Positions 1-5,004 of a DNA stretch of 7,505 nucleotides are shown piece by piece. Numbering within the stretch: the first letter of the stretch is position 1; each line of letters opens with the position of its first letter. Both the position numbers and the translations under genes were made by a program. Source of the stretch: Pseudomonadota bacterium (GTDB taxonomy: Bacteria > Pseudomonadota > Alphaproteobacteria > Rhizobiales > Xanthobacteraceae); the NCBI GenBank assembly GCA_023390695.1, contig JAEWCJ010000443.1, positions 1-7,505 of the forward strand, in the 5' to 3' direction. The notes under the pieces were generated by a model that was given only the letters and a program-made list of their open reading frames with translations, did not search any database and had not been told where the DNA came from.

Positions 1-437
1 GTGATCACCTTCCTGGCGTCGGTCGACTTCACCGTCTGGATGGCGTTGCCAGCATAGATCGGCCGCTCGAAGGTATCGGGCGCCACCACCTTGGTGATGT
101 CGGAGACCTGCATCACGTCGAGCAACGCGGCGACGCGCGGCATCACGTTCTTGCCGGTCGTGGTCGCCGGCGCGACCAGGACGTCATAGGTGTCGGCCAG
201 CGAGACGATCAGCGCGGCGAGCGGCTCGGCCAGAGCATGCTCGTAGGCCTCGCTCTCCGCCAGCAGCACCTTGCGCACGCCCTCGAGCGTGGCGGCGGCA
301 TCGGCGGCAGCCTGCGCGCCCTTGCCGGCGACGAGGATGTCGACATCGCCCCCCATGGCCCTGGCGGCGGTGAGCGCCTTGTTGGTCGCGTCCTTGACGG
401 ACGCATTGTCGTGTTCGGCGACGAGAAGCGTTGCCAT
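1..437 (-). CDS. etfA: Electron transfer flavoprotein subunit alpha, N-terminal part (cut by window edge)
   Basis: Alpha subunit of the FAD-containing heterodimer that takes electrons from acyl-CoA and related dehydrogenases and passes them to ETF:ubiquinone oxidoreductase. The window holds the first 145 full codons; the FAD-binding C-terminal domain lies outside. The visible part begins MATLLVAEHDN and continues with the usual domain I pattern: a strand with DVDILVAG (residues 31-38), KVLLAE (56-61), YDVLVAPATTTGKNVMPRVAALLD (84-107) and PIYAGNAIQTVKS (126-138), all typical of EtfA. The ATG lies one base after the etfB stop (TGA-C-ATG) and has no strong Shine-Dalgarno of its own, which fits translational coupling to etfB. 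The family is about 310 residues, so roughly half is missing only because the window ends. The identity is secure from sequence pattern and from its position directly after etfB. Confidence 0.95.
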   Translation of the reverse strand, partial: MATLLVAEHDNASVKDATNKALTAARAMGGDVDILVAGKGAQAAADAAATLEGVRKVLLAESEAYEHALAEPLAALIVSLADTYDVLVAPATTTGKNVMPRVAALLDVMQVSDITKVVAPDTFERPIYAGNAIQTVKSTDARKVI

Positions 438-438
438 G

Positions 439-1188
439 TCAGAGAACCCCCGCTTCGTTCTTCAGCTTCTCGACCAGCTCGGCGACCGAGCCGACCTTCA
501 CCCCGGCCTTGCGGCCGCCGGGCTCCGCCGTCTTCAGCACTTCGAGCCGCGGCTTGATATCGACGCCATAGGCCTCCGGCGTCTTCTCGTCGATCGGCTT
601 CTTCTTCGCCTTCATGATGTTGGGCAAACTGGCATAGCGCGGCTCGTTCAGCCGCAGGTCGGTGGTCACGATGGCCGGGCCCTTCAGCTTCACCGTCTGC
701 AAGCCGCCATCGACCTCGCGCGTCACCAGGACGTCGCCGCCCTCGATGGCAAGTCTGGAGGCGAAGGTGCCCTGCGGCCAGTTCAGCAACGCCGCCAGCA
801 TCTGCCCGGTCTGGTTGCTGTCGTCGTCGATCGCCTGCTTGCCCATGATGACAAGGCCCGGCGTCTCCTCGCCGACGATCGCCTTCAGGATCTTCGCCAC
901 CGCCAGCGGCTCCACCGTGGCGTCGGTCTTCACCAGGATGCCGCGGTCGGCGCCCATCGCCAGACCCGTGCGCAGGGTCTCGGCCGCCTGCGCCGGGCCG
1001 ATCGACACCACGACGATCTCGCTTGCCTTGCCCGCTTCCTTCAGCCGGATCGCCTCCTCGACCGCGATCTCGTCGAAGGGGTTCATCGACATCTTCACAT
1101 TCGCCAGCTCAACGCCGGACCCGTCCGACTTCACCCGGACCTTCACGTTGTAGTCGATCACCCGTTTCACGGGCACAAGGATCTTCAT
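439..1188 (-). CDS. etfB: Electron transfer flavoprotein subunit beta
   Basis: Beta subunit of ETF, which binds AMP structurally and docks to the partner dehydrogenases. At 249 residues it has the length of group I (Paracoccus/mitochondrial) EtfB. The start [14 protein letters not shown] and the early block [20 protein letters not shown] (residues 32-51) are characteristic. The PROSITE-type ETF-beta signature is present at about 155-175 (V-x-R-x2-D-G-G-x-Q-x-V-x4-P-x-I-V-T). The dehydrogenase recognition loop follows at 182-198 ([17 protein letters not shown]), with Leu188 in the place of the anchoring leucine of human ETF. A moderate Shine-Dalgarno AAGGAT (1199-1204, minus strand) lies 10 nt before the ATG. 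A promoter candidate sits in the 89-bp gap upstream, so etfBA may be transcribed separately from the adenosyltransferase as well as by read-through. Function is inferred from family, not from direct evidence here. Confidence 0.97.
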   Translation of the reverse strand: MKILVPVKRVIDYNVKVRVKSDGSGVELANVKMSMNPFDEIAVEEAIRLKEAGKASEIVVVSIGPAQAAETLRTGLAMGADRGILVKTDATVEPLAVAKILKAIVGEETPGLVIMGKQAIDDDSNQTGQMLAALLNWPQGTFASRLAIEGGDVLVTREVDGGLQTVKLKGPAIVTTDLRLNEPRYASLPNIMKAKKKPIDEKTPEAYGVDIKPRLEVLKTAEPGGRKAGVKVGSVAELVEKLKNEAGVL

Positions 1189-1227
1189 GTCTTACCGTAT
1201 CCTTCGCAGGTGCGAAATCGGAGGCTA

Positions 1228-1256
1228 CCTAAAGGGAGGATTATGTTGATTGTCAA
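1228..1256 (-). promoter_or_regulatory. Candidate sigma-70-type promoter for etfBA
   Basis: Reading on the minus strand, a perfect -35 TTGACA (1256-1251) is followed after 17 nt by TTTAGG (1233-1228), a poor -10 hexamer that keeps three consensus positions. The implied start of transcription near 1221 would give a leader of about 33 nt before the etfB ATG at 1188. The -35 lies inside a small dyad GTTGA-ttg-TCAAC. The -35 and spacing are good and the -10 is weak, so this is a candidate only. Confidence 0.45.
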
Positions 1257-1277
1257 CGTAGGCAGTCGACCGTGCGA

Positions 1278-1856
1278 TTAGCGGTTCTGCCCCGGCGCCC
1301 AGAGCACGTCTTTTGCCCCTTTGTCGTTGGCATGGCGCCCGGCCACGAACAGGAAATCGGAGAGCCGGTTGACATATTGCAGCGCCTGCGGCGTGACGCT
1401 TTCCCCCGGCTGGTCGCGCAATTCCACCATCAGCCGCTCGGCCCGCCGGCAGACCGTGCGGGCCAGATGCAGATAGGCGGCGGCCGCCGTGCCGCCCGGC
1501 AGGATGAACGAGCGCAGCGGGGCAAGCCCGGCATTGAGAGCGTCGATCTGCTGTTCCAGCCATGTCACCTGCGCATCGGTGACATTCAGCTTGGCGCCGC
1601 CGGGCCCCTTGCCCTCGTCCACCATGCAGAGATCGGCTTCGACATCGAACAGATCGTTCTGGATGCGCGAGAGCATCGCATCGAGCGCCGAGTCGCCGGC
1701 CGTATGCAGGCGCACCAGCCCCATCACCGCATTCACCTCATCGAGCGTTCCATAGGCCGCGACGCGCAGATCGTATTTCTTGCGGCGCTCGCCGGTGCCG
1801 AGCGAAGTCGTGCCGTCGTCGCCGGTGCGCGTATAGATGCGGTTGAGAACGACCAT
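1278..1856 (-). CDS. PduO-type ATP:cob(I)alamin adenosyltransferase
   Basis: Transfers the 5'-deoxyadenosyl group of ATP to cob(I)alamin, giving adenosylcobalamin, the cofactor of methylmalonyl-CoA mutase and similar enzymes. It is a soluble trimeric helical-bundle protein of the EutT/PduO-type family, and 192 residues is normal. Visible motifs are the N-terminal ATP-binding strand RIYTRTGDDGTTSLGTG (6-22), VAAYGTLDEVNA (32-43), FILPGGTAAAAYLHLARTVCRRAER (117-141, with the conserved Arg-rich helix) and the C-terminal YVNRLSDFLFVAGR (161-174). The ATG follows directly on the TAG of the upstream HIG1 gene (TAGATG), and GGGGAAG within the end of that gene can serve as ribosome binding site, so the two are probably translated as a pair. 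The symbol cobO/pduO is used variably for such genes, so none is given. Confidence 0.96.
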   Translation of the reverse strand: MVVLNRIYTRTGDDGTTSLGTGERRKKYDLRVAAYGTLDEVNAVMGLVRLHTAGDSALDAMLSRIQNDLFDVEADLCMVDEGKGPGGAKLNVTDAQVTWLEQQIDALNAGLAPLRSFILPGGTAAAAYLHLARTVCRRAERLMVELRDQPGESVTPQALQYVNRLSDFLFVAGRHANDKGAKDVLWAPGQNR

Positions 1857-2048
1857 CTACTTCCCCATCAGCCAGATCGTCACCATGATAATGACGAGGG
1901 CCACGAATTGCAGCAGGACGCGCAGCCGCATCAGCCGTTGCGAGGTCTGGGCGGGGCCGCCGCGCATCATGTTGACGAGCCCGAACAGGAGGACGATTCC
2001 TACCGCTCCGATGGCGACAGGCACGAGATAGTAGAAGAAGTTCGTCAT
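1857..2048 (-). CDS. Small twin-transmembrane HIG1-domain protein
   Basis: A 63-residue inner-membrane protein with two predicted helices (about residues 7-27 and 45-61) joined by a short basic loop. The loop carries Q37-RLM-R41-L-R43-VLL-Q47, which matches the HIG1 motif (Q/I)-x3-(R/H)-x-R-x3-Q known from mitochondrial Rcf1 and its bacterial relatives, where the family is tied to cytochrome c oxidase assembly or supercomplexes. Whether this protein acts on an oxidase is inference. It lies 55 bp downstream of the tspO stop and is fused end to start with the adenosyltransferase gene (stop codon directly followed by ATG). Its own Shine-Dalgarno is weak (AAGAAAA). Hydrophobicity, length, motif and neighbour make it a real gene despite its size. 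Confidence 0.85.
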   Translation of the reverse strand: MTNFFYYLVPVAIGAVGIVLLFGLVNMMRGGPAQTSQRLMRLRVLLQFVALVIIMVTIWLMGK

Positions 2049-2103
2049 GCGTTTTCTTATCAGTCTGGATGAGGAGACGCCATTGCCGGCGCGTGCATGC
2101 CGG

Positions 2104-2604
2104 TCAGTTCAACAAGACAATGGCGCCGTTCAGCACGGTCGCGAACAGGAGCCAGCCGAGATAGGGCAGCAACAGCAGGCCAGCCATGCGATCGATCCGC
2201 CAAAACACGACCACCGTCAATGCCAGCGCCATCACCAGGGCCACGATGATGAAGAGCGCAAGCCGCGGACTTTCCAGCCCGAAAAACGCCGGCGACCAAA
2301 GGGCATTCAGGCCGAGCTGACCGAGAAAGGCCTGAACCGCCGGCTTGCGCATCTCCCACGCGGCGGAGCTGAATGCCACGCGCCAGGCCGCCACGGCCAT
2401 CATGACATAGAGAAGCGTCCAGACCGGCCCGAACAGCCAGTTCGGCGGGCTGAAGAAGGGCTTTGCAAGTCCTGCATACCAGCCGGGAATTTTCGGCGCG
2501 GTCACCAGCGATCCGACGAGCCCGACGCCCAGACACAATGCAAGCCAGAATGCCAGCCACAGCCAGCGGCGATACGGCGTTCCGCCCGATACCAACGTGG
2601 TCAT
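2104..2604 (-). CDS. tspO: TspO/MBR family tryptophan-rich membrane protein
   Basis: Five-helix inner-membrane protein of the translocator/peripheral benzodiazepine receptor family; bacterial members bind porphyrins, haem or sterols and have been linked to tetrapyrrole balance and oxidative stress. It has 166 residues, normal for the family. Conserved blocks are visible in order: GWYAGLAKPFFSPPNWLFGP (41-60) followed by VWTLLY (61-66), QLGLNALWSPAFFG (96-109) and LLLPYLGWLLFATVLN (144-159). Tryptophans are frequent. The start is supported by GGAG (2612-2615, minus strand) 7 nt before the ATG. It is transcribed away from the PLP-enzyme gene across a 125-bp gap containing a 16-bp tandem repeat. 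It could head the run tspO-HIG1-adenosyltransferase, since no terminator is seen in the 55-bp gap after it. The ligand cannot be read from sequence. Confidence 0.95.
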   Translation of the reverse strand: MTTLVSGGTPYRRWLWLAFWLALCLGVGLVGSLVTAPKIPGWYAGLAKPFFSPPNWLFGPVWTLLYVMMAVAAWRVAFSSAAWEMRKPAVQAFLGQLGLNALWSPAFFGLESPRLALFIIVALVMALALTVVVFWRIDRMAGLLLLPYLGWLLFATVLNGAIVLLN

Positions 2605-2641
2605 TCACGCTCTCCGTTCGGACGCCCGATGGCGGGCCGCC

Positions 2642-2675
2642 CGCAACCTTGTCATAACGCAACCTTGTCATAACG
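2642..2675. repeat. 16-bp tandem direct repeat, about 2.1 copies
   Basis: CGCAACCTTGTCATAA is present twice in exact succession (2642-2657 and 2658-2673) and followed by the first two bases of a third copy. It lies midway between two divergent start codons, 38 bp from the tspO ATG and 54 bp from the PLP-enzyme ATG. The junction of the two copies creates TTGTCATAACGCAA (2649-2662), which has the TTG-N8-CAA outline of CRP/FNR-family sites, though the inner bases do not match the consensus. Confidence 0.9.
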
Positions 2676-2718
2676 AATGAAAGCGCGAATAGATCGCCCG
2701 CACGCGATCAAGCTGTCC

Positions 2719-2723
2719 GGAGG
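2719..2723 (+). promoter_or_regulatory. Ribosome binding site of the PLP enzyme
   Basis: GGAGG lies 6 nt before the ATG at 2730, a strong and well-spaced Shine-Dalgarno that fixes this start. Confidence 0.8.
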
Positions 2724-2729
2724 CGCTTC

Positions 2730-3884
2730 ATGACCGATCCAAAGCCATCCCCACACAAGGCCCGCACGCTGGCGGCACAGGCCATGGGCGCAGACGAGCC
2801 CGTGACGCACGCCATCGTGCCGCCGGTGCATGTCTCCACCACCTATCTGCGCGATCCCGACAATCAATACCGCTCCGGCTACATGTACGGGCGGCCGGAC
2901 AACGCCACGGTGCGGCAGGCGGAAGCGGTGATCGCCGCATTGGAAGGCGCGCCGCAGGCGATGCTGTTCGGCTCCGGCATGGCGGCCGCGACCGCGGTCA
3001 TTCTCGCGCTGGAAAAGCCCTCGCACATCGTCGCCTCGCAGATCATGTACTGGGCGTTCCGCCACTGGCTTGCCGGCGCGACGCGCTTCGGACACCGCAT
3101 CGATTTCGTCGATACCTCCGACCTCGACGCCGTGCGTGCCGCGGTCCGGCAAGGCGAGACCGCGCTGCTCTATGTGGAAACTCCGGGCAATCCGCTCTGG
3201 ACGATCACCGATATCGCGGCGGTGGCGGAGATCGCGCAAAAAGCCGGCGCCCGTCTCTGCGTCGATTCCACCGTGGCGACACCGGTCTTCACGCGCCCGC
3301 TTTCGCTCGGCGCCGATATCGTCATGCATTCGGCGAGCAAGTATCTGAACGGGCATTCCGACGTCATCGCCGGCGTGCTGGCCACCGCACGCGAGGACGA
3401 ATTCTGGTCGCGCATCCAGGCGGTCCGCGCCCAGCACGGCGCCATCCTCGGGCCGTTCGAGGCGTGGCTCCTGCTGCGCGGATTGCGGACGCTGGATGCA
3501 AGGGTGCGCACGCAGACGGAAGGCGCGGCGCTGCTGGCAAGCTGGCTCACGCGCCATCCCGCAGTGTCGCAGGTGCTGTATCCGGGGCTGCACAGCCATC
3601 CCGGACATGCCGTCGCCGCGAAGCAGATGAGCGGCGGATATGGCGCGATGCTTTCGATCCGCGCGAAGGGCGGCGAGCAATCGGCCATCGGCACCGCCGC
3701 GCGGGTGCAGCTCTGGAAGCGTGCAACCTCGCTCGGCGGAGTCGAGAGCCTTATCGAGCATCGCGCCTCGGTCGAGGGGCCGGACACGCCGTGTCCCCCC
3801 GATCTGTTGCGGCTCTCGGTTGGGCTGGAAGACCCGCAAGACCTCTATGCCGATCTCGACCGGGCCTTGCGCGCCGCGAACTAG
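2730..3884 (+). CDS. Cys/Met-metabolism PLP-dependent enzyme, cystathionine beta-lyase-like
   Basis: Fold-type I PLP enzyme of the trans-sulfuration family, cytosolic, usually a tetramer. Its 384 residues match cystathionine beta-lyase and gamma-synthase. Seen in order: YGR (53-55, phosphate contact from the neighbouring subunit), GSGMAA (81-86), Tyr107 in the place of the ring-stacking tyrosine, VETPGNP (149-155), VDSTVATP (178-185) with Asp179 for the pyridine nitrogen, SASKYLNGHSD (201-211) with Lys204 as the Schiff-base lysine, SLGGVESLIEH (334-344) and RLSVGLED (361-368) with Arg361 for the substrate carboxylate. All key residues are present, so it should be active. The usual YGGT-type block is YWAF here, and YGRxxNPT is YGRPDNAT, so it belongs to a side branch and the exact substrate (cystathionine, O-acyl-homoserine or another thiol amino acid) is open. 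Its stop codon overlaps that of the convergent downstream gene. Confidence 0.9.
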   Translation: MTDPKPSPHKARTLAAQAMGADEPVTHAIVPPVHVSTTYLRDPDNQYRSGYMYGRPDNATVRQAEAVIAALEGAPQAMLFGSGMAAATAVILALEKPSHIVASQIMYWAFRHWLAGATRFGHRIDFVDTSDLDAVRAAVRQGETALLYVETPGNPLWTITDIAAVAEIAQKAGARLCVDSTVATPVFTRPLSLGADIVMHSASKYLNGHSDVIAGVLATAREDEFWSRIQAVRAQHGAILGPFEAWLLLRGLRTLDARVRTQTEGAALLASWLTRHPAVSQVLYPGLHSHPGHAVAAKQMSGGYGAMLSIRAKGGEQSAIGTAARVQLWKRATSLGGVESLIEHRASVEGPDTPCPPDLLRLSVGLEDPQDLYADLDRALRAAN

Positions 3885-4336
3885 GCGGGTTCGCCGACGA
3901 GATGTTTCTCGATCTCGTGCACCGGCATTTTCACGAAGTCCTTGTGAATCTCGTCGCGCAACGCGCGCTTGACCTGCCCGGAATAGCCTTGCCGGAGTAC
4001 ACCGAGCGCCCTCGGCGGCGCCACGATCACCAGTGATTTCACGTCGCCGGCGCCGACGGCCGCGTCGAGACGCGCGACCAGTTCCGAAAGGAAGGCGCGC
4101 TCTGCCTGTTCGTGCCAGTCGGTCTGCTCCATGGCCGAGCGCGCGCTGCCGACAGACTGGATGGAGCGGCCCGGCGCGTCGGTGCCTTGTTCCTGCGTTT
4201 TGGGATTGTCCTGCTCGAAGACGTTCTTGGTCTGCAGATTGGGGAATTTTTCGTCGCCAATATTTTCAAGAATAAGGGCCTTGGTACCGTCGCAGACGAC
4301 AACCCAGTCGCCTTGCTCGAGCTTCAGCTTGTTCAT
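3881..4336 (-). CDS. Host-attachment family protein
   Basis: A 151-residue soluble protein of the family annotated as required for attachment to host cells, common in rhizobia and agrobacteria; related proteins have been grouped with bacterial release-factor-like (baeRF) domains. The biochemical role is unknown. Family-like features are the start WVVVCDGTKALILEN (11-25), a polar middle with RSIQSVGSARSAMEQTDWHEQAERAF (57-82), and the core strand SLVIVAPPRALGVLR (101-115) followed by a helix ending KMPVHEIEKHL (136-146). I chose ATG 4336 over an upstream ATG at 4369 because AAGGAGA (4344-4350, minus strand) lies 8 nt before it and homologues begin at this lysine-rich stretch. The longer form would add only MIVPRLQGDLF. 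No signal peptide or membrane segment is seen. A FixK/FNR-like box upstream suggests control by low oxygen. It converges on the PLP gene with a 4-bp overlap. Confidence 0.88.
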   Translation of the reverse strand: MNKLKLEQGDWVVVCDGTKALILENIGDEKFPNLQTKNVFEQDNPKTQEQGTDAPGRSIQSVGSARSAMEQTDWHEQAERAFLSELVARLDAAVGAGDVKSLVIVAPPRALGVLRQGYSGQVKRALRDEIHKDFVKMPVHEIEKHLVGEPA

Positions 4337-4343
4337 GAAGAGG

Positions 4344-4350
4344 TCTCCTT
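4344..4350 (-). promoter_or_regulatory. Ribosome binding site deciding the host-attachment start
   Basis: AAGGAGA on the minus strand, with its GGAG core 8 nt before ATG 4336. It falls inside the reading frame that would start at 4369, so it argues for the shorter product. Confidence 0.75.
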
Positions 4351-4361
4351 GCAATCGCGGG

Positions 4362-4367
4362 ACTATC
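4362..4367 (-). promoter_or_regulatory. Candidate -10 element for the host-attachment gene
   Basis: GATAGT on the minus strand matches TATAAT at four of six positions. With transcription starting near 4355-4358, the FixK/FNR-like box would be centred about 42-44 bp upstream, the place expected for activation by overlapping the -35 region. The support is positional only. Confidence 0.35.
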
Positions 4368-4392
4368 ACAGAAGAAATGATCCGCTCGCGCT

Positions 4393-4406
4393 TTGCGCCA
4401 GATCAA
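4393..4406 (-). promoter_or_regulatory. FixK/FNR-type binding site
   Basis: TTGATCTGGCGCAA on the minus strand fits the FixK-type pattern TTG(A/C)-N6-(T/G)CAA and has one perfect FNR half-site (TTGAT). It ends 56 nt before ATG 4336. The box sits exactly in the middle of a larger dyad (arms CGCTCG 4383-4388 and CGAGCG 4411-4416). Rhizobial FixK/FnrN proteins use such sites for genes induced at low oxygen; that this one works is inference. Confidence 0.6.
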
Positions 4407-4422
4407 CGCACGAGCGCGTGAT

Positions 4423-4437
4423 AGGTTGCGGCAACCT
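4423..4437. repeat. Perfect 15-bp palindrome
   Basis: AGGTTGCGGCAACCT has two 7-bp arms around a single central base. It lies 86 bp upstream of the host-attachment ATG, just beyond the FixK/FNR-like box. Its size and symmetry suit a dimeric repressor or activator site; no regulator can be named. Confidence 0.7.
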
Positions 4438-4467
4438 GCAGCACCTGCACCAGCGCATCACCTCAAC

Positions 4468-4493
4468 ATTAGGCGCCGTGAATGCGGCCTAAT
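4468..4493. repeat. Inverted repeat, 7-bp arms
   Basis: ATTAGGC (4468-4474) and GCCTAAT (4487-4493) are perfect complements separated by 12 nt. There is no T-run beside it, so it is not a typical terminator. It could be a DNA-binding site or a hairpin in a leader. Confidence 0.55.
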
Positions 4494-4804
4494 TCGTTCC
4501 GCCGGCAAACGGCGCGCGATGGTCTGCACCTGGATGCCGGCGGCGCTGTCGAAAATGCTGCTGCGGTCTGCGTGCGGCTTCGGAAATCCACATCGATTGC
4601 CGGCGTTCTCGATACGGATTCGTCGCAACACCGCCGCGACACCGGACGCATCTCCGACAGGAATGACTGATCACCGGCGCCAGCAGCGAGCGGATGCGAA
4701 AGGCACAGACAAGTTCGTGCCGGAGGACCGCCACCAGAATTTCTTCAGGGCCGCTGGGCGAATTTTGCGAAACCGGTCATTACCGGGCGCATGAACGCGC
4801 GGAC

Positions 4805-4867
4805 CCGCAATCCAGCATGGGCTGGCGTTCGCGGCTGGATTTCGGCGGTCGCAGGCTAACGCCAGCC
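4805..4867. repeat. Interlocking inverted repeats, possible structured RNA
   Basis: Stem A pairs AATCCAGC (4809-4816) with GCTGGATT (4834-4841), extendable by three pairs past one mismatch to 4805 and 4845. Stem B pairs GGCTGGCGTT (4820-4829) with AACGCCAGCC (4858-4867). The 5' arm of B lies in the loop of A and its 3' arm outside, the order of an H-type pseudoknot. A competing small hairpin CCAGC-atgg-GCTGG (4812-4825) is also possible. Whether it is transcribed, and from which strand, is unknown. Confidence 0.5.
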
Positions 4868-4958
4868 ACCTAGAAAAGCGCTCTCCGCACAGCGCCCGAT
4901 GCCGCACCGCACAAAATAAAGTTCCCGACGGTACCACCGTAGTTACTGGATTCTTTAC

Positions 4959-4977
4959 CTTTTTCGGCTTTTTTCGG
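4959..4977 (+). repeat. T-rich direct repeat upstream of the receptor gene
   Basis: CTTTTTCGG is followed at once by CTTTTTTCGG, two pyrimidine tracts differing by one T, 28 bp before the receptor ATG. This is in the A/T-rich promoter or leader segment; no clear -35/-10 pair is recognised. Confidence 0.5.
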
Positions 4978-5004
4978 TCGAATGCCAAATCGACAGGCCG
5001 TCGT

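Larger units (their letters stand above)
2605..2729. promoter_or_regulatory. Divergent intergenic region between tspO and the PLP enzyme
   Basis: A 125-bp gap from which both flanking genes start outward, so promoters for both should lie here. It is more A/T-rich than its surroundings around 2642-2695 and contains the 16-bp tandem repeat listed separately. Hexamers resembling TTGTCA occur twice at 2649-2654 and 2665-2670, but no good -10 partner is seen on the plus strand. No exact promoter is claimed. Confidence 0.5.
4407..5004. other. Long divergent non-coding region
   Basis: About 600 bp separate the control elements of the host-attachment gene from the chemotaxis receptor gene. Short open frames of 60-133 codons cross it in several frames, but none has a good ribosome binding site, a recognisable motif or a plausible composition (they are rich in Arg, Pro and Cys), so I see no gene. 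It carries several inverted repeats: 4423-4437, 4468-4493, CCGGT-catt-ACCGG at 4773-4786 and the interlocking stems at 4805-4867. Its last 100 bp are clearly more A/T-rich and should hold the receptor promoter. Confidence 0.7.

Noticed and set aside
271..1281. Open frame of 336 codons on the plus strand opposite etfA/etfB
   Set aside because: It lies antisense to well-conserved etfB and is rich in Arg, His and Leu with no motif; such frames arise from the high-GC codon bias of the real gene.
2652..3839. Open frame of 395 codons on the minus strand opposite the PLP enzyme
   Set aside because: It is an Arg/His/Gly-rich shadow of a gene whose catalytic motifs are all intact, and it has no recognisable domain.
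4337..4369. Longer host-attachment protein starting at ATG 4369
   Set aside because: The good ribosome binding site at 4344-4350 lies inside this extension and serves ATG 4336; the added residues are not family-like.
4489..4734. Possible small minus-strand gene of 81 codons in the divergent region
   Set aside because: No ribosome binding site, Arg/Cys-rich composition and no recognisable pattern; it also crosses other equally unconvincing frames.
4773..4786. Hairpin CCGGT-catt-ACCGG as a terminator
   Set aside because: The stem is only 5 bp, no T-run follows on either strand, and no gene ends nearby.
4878..4895. Small hairpin GCGCT/AGCGC
   Set aside because: The 5-bp stem with an 8-nt loop is expected by chance in DNA of this composition.
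4917..4943. Flagellar sigma-28-type promoter for the receptor gene
   Set aside because: TAAAGTTC matches the -35 at seven of eight bases with the right 11-bp spacing, but ACCGTAGT matches the -10 GCCGATAA at only three of eight, and most Rhizobiales lack FliA.
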